A DNA stretch of 5,815 nucleotides from GCA-2687515 sp046582475 (GTDB lineage Bacteria; Pseudomonadota; Alphaproteobacteria; Rhodospirillales; UBA2165), in the NCBI GenBank assembly GCA_046582475.1, contig JAYGEH010000407.1:1-5815 (forward strand), written 5' to 3'. Made by a program: the position numbers and the translations under genes. This document shows positions 1 to 4,802 of this stretch, one piece after another. Position 1 is the stretch's first letter, and every line of letters starts with the position of its first letter. The notes below the pieces were generated by a model. The model saw only the letters and a program-made list of their open reading frames with translations. It made no database searches and was not told where the DNA came from.

Positions 1-304
1 GCCCGAACGCCGTCGCCGAGAACTGGACGGCCGGCCAGATTTTGCCGCTTTCGATCAGCTCGCCAATAGCGCCGACGACCATCGTCGGGGTCGCGAAAAA
101 CAGCTGCATGCCCTTCGAGAGGGTGAGCACCGAAGGCACCAGCTGCCAGATTATGATCACCAGGACGATAAAGCCGGTGCCCAGGATGATCGATTCATTG
201 CGGTCCCAAAAGCTGCGCCTGGAAATGCCCACGATCTCCGCTTCGGCCAAGGCCGGCGCGGCGGTTGCCAAGGTGGCCCTATCGGGGCTGTCGTTCGCAT
301 TCAT
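1..304 (-). CDS. ABC transporter permease, NitT/TauT type (second permease, 3' part missing)
   Basis: This is the N-terminal part (about 101 codons) of an inner-membrane permease; the rest lies beyond the left edge. The ATG at 304 is chosen because it lies 13 bases after the previous permease's stop and has a GGGGA ribosome site 8 bases upstream. The protein opens with a polar, Ala-rich tail of about 35 residues. One hydrophobic segment follows (about residues 40-57, IILGTGFIVLVIIIWQLV), then a periplasmic-looking stretch (ATPTMVVGAIGELIESGKIWPA). The same layout is seen in the neighbouring permease: a tail, a first helix ending in W, then a 'P-x-x-(I/V)' segment before 'SG.IW'. The two are therefore paralogous subunits, probably forming a heterodimeric channel with the shared ATPase. 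The diagnostic EAA loop is outside the window, so the family call rests on this resemblance and on the operon context. The substrate cannot be told. Confidence 0.8.
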   Translation of the reverse strand, partial: MNANDSPDRATLATAAPALAEAEIVGISRRSFWDRNESIILGTGFIVLVIIIWQLVPSVLTLSKGMQLFFATPTMVVGAIGELIESGKIWPAVQFSATAFG

Positions 305-312
305 TTTGGTTG

Positions 313-320
313 TCCCCTCA
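313..320 (-). promoter_or_regulatory. Ribosome binding site overlapping the stop codon of the upstream permease
   Basis: On the minus strand the stop TGA (320-318) runs directly into GGGGA (317-313), eight bases before the ATG at 304. The stop codon and ribosome site share the string TGAGGGGA. This suggests translational coupling of the two permeases, which would help keep their amounts equal. Confidence 0.55.
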
Positions 321-1178
321 CATGCCGACGCGCCAGGGGAAGGCCGTGCGTTCGGCCCAGCGGATGCCTTCGGTGAAGATCACCGCGATCACCATCAGCA
401 TCAGGATATATCCGAACATGCGGTCCAGAACATACATGTCGCCGTACCAGGCGATGCGGTAGCCGACACCCTCGGAGGCGGCGAAAAACTCGCCCACCAG
501 GACGCCGATCAGGCCGCGCCCGATGGCGTAGCGGGCGCCGGCGACCACAAACGGCAGCACCGTCGGCACCAGCACAATGCGGTACAGCGCCAACTCGCCG
601 CCGCCGAAGGCGCGCACGGTATCGATCAAAAGCCGGTCCACGGCGCGCACCCCGGAATAGGAGTTGAACACGAACGGAAAGACGCAAAGCACGAATATGA
701 GGATCGCCTTGCCCGATACGCCGACGCCGAAAAAGATGATCACCAGCGGCGCGATGGCCACCAGCGGGCTGGCGTAAAGGGCGGTCAGCAACGGGTCCAG
801 GGAATAGCCGACGCGCACCCGCCAGCCCATGACCACGCCCACCGGCACGCCGACGACGATGGCGGCGCCGAAACCGAAAAACAGCGGCTTGCCCGAGACC
901 AGAAGATCCCGCCAAATGAGGCCGCTTTCGATGTCCCGGAAGAGGCCGAGGAAAATCAGGCTCGGCTTGGAGATAATAAATTTATTGAGGGGAATGAACC
1001 AGGTCAGCAGCGCCTCCCAGAACAGGAAGAACAGGGTGATGGCGATGATGCCGAGGATCAGCCGCCGCCAATCGTCGAAAATTTTTGCCAAGCCGGTTAG
1101 CTCGTTGCCGGGTCCAGCCGCGGCCATCTCGGCCAATTCACCGGCCTGATCGGCGCTTCGCTCCGAGGCTTGATCCAT
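318..1178 (-). CDS. ABC transporter permease, NitT/TauT (SsuC/TauC-like) family
   Basis: A 286-residue inner-membrane subunit that forms the translocation path of an ABC importer. After a soluble, acidic/Ala-rich tail of about 37 residues come several strongly hydrophobic segments: about 40-62, 98-118, 130-150, 157-172, then others near 200-230 and 250-268. The cytoplasmic EAA-type coupling loop that docks on the ATPase is seen near 187-206 (TVRAFGGGELALYRIVLVP), with the invariant glycine region and the following proline. This form is typical of the binding-protein-dependent permeases of nitrate, sulfonate, taurine and pyrimidine-precursor importers. Those are usually 250-270 residues, and the extra length here is the N-terminal tail. 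The start at 1178 is supported by AGGGAAG eight bases upstream; M18 is a less likely alternative. The gene lies 27 bases after the ATPase gene and 13 before the second permease. The family is clear and the substrate is unknown. Confidence 0.92.
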   Translation of the reverse strand: MDQASERSADQAGELAEMAAAGPGNELTGLAKIFDDWRRLILGIIAITLFFLFWEALLTWFIPLNKFIISKPSLIFLGLFRDIESGLIWRDLLVSGKPLFFGFGAAIVVGVPVGVVMGWRVRVGYSLDPLLTALYASPLVAIAPLVIIFFGVGVSGKAILIFVLCVFPFVFNSYSGVRAVDRLLIDTVRAFGGGELALYRIVLVPTVLPFVVAGARYAIGRGLIGVLVGEFFAASEGVGYRIAWYGDMYVLDRMFGYILMLMVIAVIFTEGIRWAERTAFPWRVGM

Positions 1179-1205
1179 AGCCTTAACTTCCCTATTGGCG
1201 CGCGA

Positions 1206-1997
1206 TCAGAGTTGCGGGCCGCTTTGGGTTTCGATCTCGTCTTTAAGCTCGTTCCAGATGGTCAGCTTCAATTTATTGAATTCCGGCGTCACCCGCATCT
1301 CGTACCCCCTGGGCCGCTCGAGGGGGACATCGACAATGGTCTTGGTGCGCCCGGGCCGCTTGGTCATGACGATCACCCGGTCAGACAGATACACCGCTTC
1401 CTCGATCTGGTGGGTGACGAACAGCACCGTCTTTTTCGCCTCGTGCCAGATGCGCAGCAATTCCGCCTGCATGATATCACGGGTTTGCGCATCGAGGGCG
1501 GCGAACGGCTCATCCATAAGCAAGACATCGGGATCGCTGACCAGGGCGCGGGCGATGCCGACGCGCTGTTTCATGCCGCCCGACAATTCGTGGGGGTAGT
1601 GGTGTTCGAAGCCGGACAGTCCGACCATGTCGATAAAGCCCTGGCAAACTTCGTGCCGCTGGCGTTTGGAGACGCCGCGCAGTTCCGGCGCCAGGCCGAT
1701 ATTGTCGATGACCGTGCGCCACGGCAAAAGCCCAAATTCCTGGAACACCATGGCGCGGTCGCGGCCCGGCCCCGACACCCGGTTGCCGTTGATCGCCATC
1801 TCGCCCATGTTGGGTTCGATCAAGCCCAAAAGCACGTTGAGAAAGGTGCTTTTGCCACACCCCGACGGCCCGACGATGGACACAAACTCGCCCTCGCCGA
1901 CGGCCACATCGAAACCTTTGAGCGCCGTCACCGGCATGCGGTTCGGCGGCGTGAATGTCAGATGGACGTTTTTGGCCTCGATAAATTTGGCGGCCAT
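1206..1997 (-). CDS. ABC transporter ATP-binding protein, NitT/TauT (SsuB/TauB-like) family
   Basis: A 263-residue cytoplasmic ATPase that powers the importer formed with the two downstream permeases. All nucleotide-binding motifs are intact and correctly spaced: Walker A GPSGCGKST (43-51), Q-loop Q86 followed by the family-typical EFGLLPWRTVIDNI, signature LSGGMKQR (138-145), Walker B VLLMDEP (158-164) with catalytic E163, D-loop ALD (167-169) and switch histidine H196 (VTHQIEEAVYLSDRV). The 'LLPW..V..N' stretch and the 'THQIEEAVYLSDRVIVM' block are characteristic of the nitrate/sulfonate/taurine branch. Length is normal for that branch. The ATG at 1997 has a GGGAG ribosome site (CGGGAG, with GATTTC before the ATG), so the start is well supported. 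It is the first gene of the operon, and nothing in the protein itself identifies the transported compound. Confidence 0.96.
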   Translation of the reverse strand: MAAKFIEAKNVHLTFTPPNRMPVTALKGFDVAVGEGEFVSIVGPSGCGKSTFLNVLLGLIEPNMGEMAINGNRVSGPGRDRAMVFQEFGLLPWRTVIDNIGLAPELRGVSKRQRHEVCQGFIDMVGLSGFEHHYPHELSGGMKQRVGIARALVSDPDVLLMDEPFAALDAQTRDIMQAELLRIWHEAKKTVLFVTHQIEEAVYLSDRVIVMTKRPGRTKTIVDVPLERPRGYEMRVTPEFNKLKLTIWNELKDEIETQSGPQL

Positions 1998-2125
1998 GAA
2001 ATCTCCCGTTTTAATAGGCCGCCGGTCTTTTTGCGCAGCGCCGGCGGGGACTTTAATATTGGCAATAAATATGCCGGTTTTTGTCGGCGGGTCCAGGATT
2101 ATCTAATGGCGCCGGCACCCATCGG
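1998..2125 (-). promoter_or_regulatory. Leader/promoter region of the ABC importer operon
   Basis: This gap lies between the cyclase terminator and the ATPase start, so the importer operon should have its own promoter here. The only AT-rich island is about 2051-2076. It contains the short palindrome TATTG-G-CAATA at 2057-2067. A weak sigma-70-like pair can be read on the minus strand (TGGACC, 16 bases, CATATT), but the match is poor and I would not rely on it. Closer to the gene, CCGCCGG (2019-2025) and CCGGCGG (2041-2047) could pair into a leader hairpin just before the ribosome site. No riboswitch is recognised. Confidence 0.3.
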
Positions 2126-2151
2126 AACAAAAAGCGGGATCAAAATCCCGC
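2126..2151 (-). terminator. Intrinsic terminator of the cyclase/TPR transcript
   Basis: On the minus strand GCGGGAT (2151-2145), loop TTTG (2144-2141) and ATCCCGC (2140-2134) form a perfect 7-bp, GC-rich stem with a 4-base loop. Five T residues (2133-2129), then GTT, follow at once. This is a textbook Rho-independent terminator and acts only leftward, since the plus strand has no T run after the stem. The TGA stop codon of the TPR frame (2142-2140) begins inside the loop, so the last codons form the upstream arm. Confidence 0.85.
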
Positions 2152-2754
2152 CATCCCCGCCTTTTTCAATCCGCCGATCAATGCCTCCTGGCACGATATT
2201 CGAAAATCGCCGATCGCCTGTATGATGTTCGGATAGTTAGCAATCAGAGCCTCACATTCCGATCTGGCATCGGCGGACCGGTCCAGGGCGGCGAGAGCGG
2301 CAATGCGCATCGCCGCGACCCGGTGGTAGGTGGCCGTTGCGCTCGCGTTGTGGGCTTTGGTGGACCATTCGAGTACAGCCTCGTAATCCCCGAGGGTAAA
2401 ATACCCGGTGGTCATGACCTCCATAAATTGCGGCAACTGGATGTCGCGCGGGCTAAGGCGCATGGCGGTTACCAACCGTTTAATGCCGTCCGCCGCCCGG
2501 CCCGAATATACCAACGCGCGGCCGAGCGTGGATTGCAGGTAGGGCGCGTTGGGATTTATCGCCGCACCCTGTTCAAGGGTTTTGATTGCATTCTCAGGGT
2601 GTCCAACGGTAACGCCGTGTGTCAACAACGCTATCCCAAGGAACACATATCCGGTAACGTCGTCGCGGTCCAACGCAACCGCTTTGCGCCCTTCCGCCTC
2701 GGCTTCTTCAAAAGCCGGGGCGCGTTCACTTGTCGTATCCAGGTACGCTGTCAT
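2140..2754 (-). CDS. TPR-repeat protein: split-off C-terminal part of the cyclase
   Basis: A 204-residue frame rich in helical TPR-type repeats. Recognisable units are about 15-47 (EAEGRKAVALDRDDVTGYVF...), 52-86 (ENAIKTLEQGAAINPNAPYL...) and 87-120 (AADGIKRLVTAMRLSPRD...), with weaker helical pairs to about 185. TPRs bind partner proteins. The end, LIGGLKKAGM, matches the usual C-terminus of alphaproteobacterial cyclase-TolB-TPR proteins, so this is most likely the tail of the gene that precedes it. Reading this frame upstream of its ATG, through the preceding gene, gives PGLAAPHAGLCRALAM, a good TPR helix. The true coding therefore starts before 2754. The ATG has no ribosome site but overlaps the upstream stop as ATGA, so expression by coupled re-initiation is possible. 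I see no signal peptide or membrane segment. Whether it is a real separate protein or half of a frameshifted gene cannot be decided from the sequence. Confidence 0.75.
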   Translation of the reverse strand: MTAYLDTTSERAPAFEEAEAEGRKAVALDRDDVTGYVFLGIALLTHGVTVGHPENAIKTLEQGAAINPNAPYLQSTLGRALVYSGRAADGIKRLVTAMRLSPRDIQLPQFMEVMTTGYFTLGDYEAVLEWSTKAHNASATATYHRVAAMRIAALAALDRSADARSECEALIANYPNIIQAIGDFRISCQEALIGGLKKAGMAGF

Positions 2755-3893
2755 CGCCAGAGCACGGCAAAGGCCGGCATGGGGGGCGGCGAGACCGGGC
2801 TCAAGCCGATGGCCTGGCGTAATAGACCTTGCGCATCGTAATAGTCTTCCAAAGAATCACTATATATAGCCTGCATGCCGCGCTGATATAGGTCCCAGGC
2901 GTCAAGATTGCCCTTTGTTTTTCTGGATGACCGATCCCTTTCGGCCTTTGCCAACTCCGGCTCTATGGCGCTGGCTACCGTGGTCGTGATTTCGTCCTGG
3001 AGATCAAATATGTCTTCCAGTTCGCGGTCATAACGTTCCGCCCAGATATGATTGCCGGTGCCGCCGTCGATCAACTGGACCGAGATGCGGACGCGCTCGC
3101 CCGCCCTGCGGACGCTGCCTTCGAGGACGTAACGCACGTTCAGATCCTTGGCCACGTCGCGGAGGTCCGGCGACTGGCCTTTGTAGGAGAATGTCGAGTT
3201 GCGCGCCGTCACCTGCAGCCAGCCGAAGCGCGACAAGGCGGTGATAATGTCGTCTGCAATACCGTCGGAGAAATATTCCTGCTCCGGGTCGCTGGAAAAA
3301 TTCTCAAACGGCAGCACCGCGATTGCCGGCTTTTCCGCCGCTGCCCGGTTCGGCGAAGAGCCGCCTTCGGCCACGCCAATGCGGTAGGCGCGGATCGGGT
3401 TTTCGATATTCTTGACCTGGTAATCGCCCATGTCCTCGACGCTGACGTCGAGGCGGTGGCGGACCTGGTCGGCAACGATGCCGGTGACGCATATTCCGCC
3501 CGGCTCGGCGAGGGCCTCGAGCCGCGCCGCGATATTGACGCCATCGCCATAGATCTCGCCGCCGTCGTCGATAACCTCGGCCATATGGATGCCGATGCGG
3601 AACAGCAATTGCTGGTCTTCCGGCACGTCCCGGTTTTCGTCCCGGAACCGGCGCTGAACTTCGACCGCCATCTCGACGCAGCCGACGACGCTGCCGAACT
3701 CCGCCAGGATGGCATCGCCGGCATAATGGTTGACCTTGCCGCCGCGGCCTTCGATGGCGCGGGTCAGCGTGGCGAGCCCGGCACGCACAGCCGCGTGGGT
3801 GGCGTCTTCGTCCTGCCCGGTCAGGCGTGAATAGCCGGCCACATCGGCATAGAGGATGGCCGCCAGCTTGCGTTGGATCGGTTGATCGCCCAT
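2751..3893 (-). CDS. Class III adenylate/guanylate cyclase with TolB-like domain, split by a frameshift
   Basis: A 380-residue protein that would make a cyclic nucleotide (probably cAMP) in the cytoplasm; no membrane segment is seen. Residues about 8-175 are the catalytic domain. Metal-binding aspartates are D17 (ADVAGYS) and D60 (AGDAILAEF), and the transition-state pair N120 and R124 lie in GDGVNIAARLE. Residues about 190-325 form a TolB/FlgO-like domain (AIAVLPFENFSSDPEQEYFSDG, ARNSTF, YVLEGSVRR, IWAERYDR). The first TPR helix begins near 340. Relatives continue into a long TPR region, but here the frame breaks after QAIGLS and ends in an unrelated tail and TGA. Adding one base near 2780-2801 fuses it to the next frame (584 codons in all). 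The ATG at 3893 is preferred because GGGGAGG lies three bases upstream. The purine-recognition positions are atypical (H56 and E113). Confidence 0.88.
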   Translation of the reverse strand: MGDQPIQRKLAAILYADVAGYSRLTGQDEDATHAAVRAGLATLTRAIEGRGGKVNHYAGDAILAEFGSVVGCVEMAVEVQRRFRDENRDVPEDQQLLFRIGIHMAEVIDDGGEIYGDGVNIAARLEALAEPGGICVTGIVADQVRHRLDVSVEDMGDYQVKNIENPIRAYRIGVAEGGSSPNRAAAEKPAIAVLPFENFSSDPEQEYFSDGIADDIITALSRFGWLQVTARNSTFSYKGQSPDLRDVAKDLNVRYVLEGSVRRAGERVRISVQLIDGGTGNHIWAERYDRELEDIFDLQDEITTTVASAIEPELAKAERDRSSRKTKGNLDAWDLYQRGMQAIYSDSLEDYYDAQGLLRQAIGLSPVSPPPMPAFAVLWR

Positions 3894-3896
3894 GTG

Positions 3897-3903
3897 CCTC
3901 CCC
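3897..3903 (-). promoter_or_regulatory. Ribosome binding site that fixes the cyclase start
   Basis: GGGGAGG on the minus strand lies three bases before the ATG at 3893. An in-frame TTG at 3911 would extend the protein by six residues, but it has no ribosome site and would place this strong site inside the coding region. The ATG is therefore the better start. Confidence 0.65.
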
Positions 3904-3925
3904 AAAGGCAATTCGATTGGCCGCT

Positions 3926-3953
3926 ATTCTAAAACAAGTTGAGGCGATGGCAA
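3926..3953 (-). promoter_or_regulatory. Sigma-70-like promoter of the cyclase gene
   Basis: On the minus strand TTGCCA (3953-3948), 16 bases and TAGAAT (3931-3926) match the -35 and -10 consensus at five of six positions each. Transcription would start near 3919, giving a leader of about 25 bases that includes the ribosome site. It points away from the plus-strand promoter of the sulfotransferase-like gene. Confidence 0.55.
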
Positions 3954-3985
3954 TCGTTCAAGAAATAACCGTCCGTTCGCCGCGA

Positions 3986-4012
3986 AAATTTGCAACCCGC
4001 ATTGGCAAATTT
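3986..4012. promoter_or_regulatory. Inverted repeat, candidate operator in the divergent promoter region
   Basis: AAATTTGC (3986-3993) and its exact reverse complement GCAAATTT (4005-4012) are separated by 11 bases, with the arm centres 19 bp apart. This suits a dimeric helix-turn-helix regulator binding two adjacent major grooves. The right arm overlaps the proposed -35 box of the plus-strand promoter, so a bound protein would probably repress that gene. No regulator gene is in the window. The site is clearly seen; its role is inferred. Confidence 0.5.
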
Positions 4013-4030
4013 ATTACTGCCCTGTATCGT
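4002..4030 (+). promoter_or_regulatory. Sigma-70-like promoter of the sulfotransferase-like gene
   Basis: TTGGCA (4002-4007), exactly 17 bases, then TATCGT (4025-4030) match the -35 box at five of six and the -10 box at four of six positions. Transcription would start near 4037, about 20 bases before the ATG, and the leader would contain AGGGAG (4045-4050) as ribosome site. The -35 box lies in the right arm of the inverted repeat. Confidence 0.45.
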
Positions 4031-4057
4031 CTAATCGAACTTTCAGGGAGAAAGGCA

Positions 4058-4684
4058 ATGGGGTTATCGATCATCGGCGCGGGCTATGGGCGCACCGGAA
4101 CCATGTCGCTGAAACTGGCGTTGGAAGAGCTTGGCATCGGCCCCTGCCATCACATGGAAGAGGTCTTCGCCAATCCGCCGCAAGTGCCGGGTTGGCAGGC
4201 GGCGGTGGCCGGCGAAAGCGTCGATTGGGACGCGGTCTTTGACGGCTACGAAGCCACCGCCGACTGGCCGGGCGCCAATTTCACCCACGACCTGGCGGCG
4301 TTTTACCCGGATGCGAAAATCATCCTGACCATGCGCGAAGTGGACAGCTGGTGGACCAGCTATTCCGGAACCATCATGAAGTATTTGCAAATCCTGCCCG
4401 AAGATCTGCCCGACCATATAATGGCGATCTGCGAAATGGTGAAGGTCATGCTCGGCGAACATTTCGGCGCCGCCTACGATGACGAGCAAGCCGCCAAGGC
4501 CGCCTATCAAAATCATGTGGATAAGGTGTCCAATTCCTACGAAGACGGCCGCGTCCTCTGTTTCGATGTCCGCGACGGCTGGGGGCCGCTGTGCGAATTC
4601 CTGGGCAAACCGGTTCCCGGCGGCGACTTTCCCCGATCCAACAATTCCGAGGAATTTTGGGTAAACTTCTCGCCCGACCGCTAA
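4058..4684 (+). CDS. Sulfotransferase-family P-loop protein
   Basis: A 208-residue, probably cytoplasmic protein of the sulfotransferase superfamily, whose members move a sulfuryl group from PAPS to hydroxyl or amine acceptors. Near the N-terminus, GAGYGRTGTMSLKLALEELG is the P-loop that holds the 5'-phosphosulfate of PAPS (G9-G14). DAKIILTMREVDSWWTSY (85-102) carries the arginine and serine (R93, with S97 or S101) expected to bind the 3'-phosphate. The ending, FPRSNNSEEFW, resembles the 'FP..N..EEF' close of this subfamily, which is common in alphaproteobacteria and also in fungi. Many members have no proven substrate, so sulfotransferase activity is a family inference. The start at 4058 is chosen because AGGGAG lies just upstream and the P-loop normally sits within the first ten residues. 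The frame is open back to 3827, but that would overlap the cyclase gene and promoters. The Rieske oxygenase gene follows 118 bases downstream on the same strand. Confidence 0.85.
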   Translation: MGLSIIGAGYGRTGTMSLKLALEELGIGPCHHMEEVFANPPQVPGWQAAVAGESVDWDAVFDGYEATADWPGANFTHDLAAFYPDAKIILTMREVDSWWTSYSGTIMKYLQILPEDLPDHIMAICEMVKVMLGEHFGAAYDDEQAAKAAYQNHVDKVSNSYEDGRVLCFDVRDGWGPLCEFLGKPVPGGDFPRSNNSEEFWVNFSPDR

Positions 4685-4802
4685 TACCAAACCGGCGATA
4701 TGACGCCCGGGGCGATAATACATTTTCCATAACCGGGAGAATTGGGTACCATCGGTCAGGCCTTGATAAGGTCCCGAAGATTTTGGTTAGGAGAAGCGGG
4801 CC
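4685..4802 (+). other. Gap between the sulfotransferase-like and oxygenase genes
   Basis: No coding frame, convincing terminator hairpin or good promoter pair is seen in these 118 bases. The oxygenase ribosome site AGGAG is at 4789-4793, nine bases before its ATG. Read-through from the upstream gene is possible, but the gap is longer than is usual inside an operon. Confidence 0.4.

Noticed and set aside
42..1100. A 352-codon open frame on the plus strand
   Set aside because: It lies antisense to the two permease genes, has low-complexity His/Asp/Gln/Ala-rich composition, no family motif and no ribosome site. It is a by-product of GC-biased codons.
1170..2225. A 351-codon open frame on the plus strand
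   Set aside because: It is antisense to the intact ATPase gene and crosses its leader and the terminator. The translation has no recognisable domain.
2781..2786. Programmed -1 frameshifting on the six-C run of the cyclase mRNA
   Set aside because: The zero-frame codons CCG CCC CCC do not form an ideal X-XXY-YYZ slippery heptamer, because the first base is G. The best protein match places the frame change slightly upstream, near AGC CCG. A lost base is simpler, though slippage is not excluded.
3048..3830. A 260-codon open frame on the plus strand
   Set aside because: It is antisense to the conserved cyclase and TolB-like domains, and its translation is repetitive Ala/Asp/Val/Arg sequence.
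3827..4057. Upstream extension of the sulfotransferase-like protein to 3827
   Set aside because: The extra 77 residues would overlap the start of the cyclase gene and both promoters, and they have no family counterpart. The ATG at 4058 has a proper ribosome site.
4064..4723. A 219-codon open frame on the minus strand
   Set aside because: It is the mirror of the sulfotransferase-like gene, whose own frame carries the P-loop and has a ribosome site.
4685..4788. A terminator or promoter between the sulfotransferase-like and oxygenase genes
   Set aside because: Only short CCGG/CCCGGG pairings without a T run are seen. The one TTGATA-like box (4763-4768) has no usable -10 box before the ribosome site.
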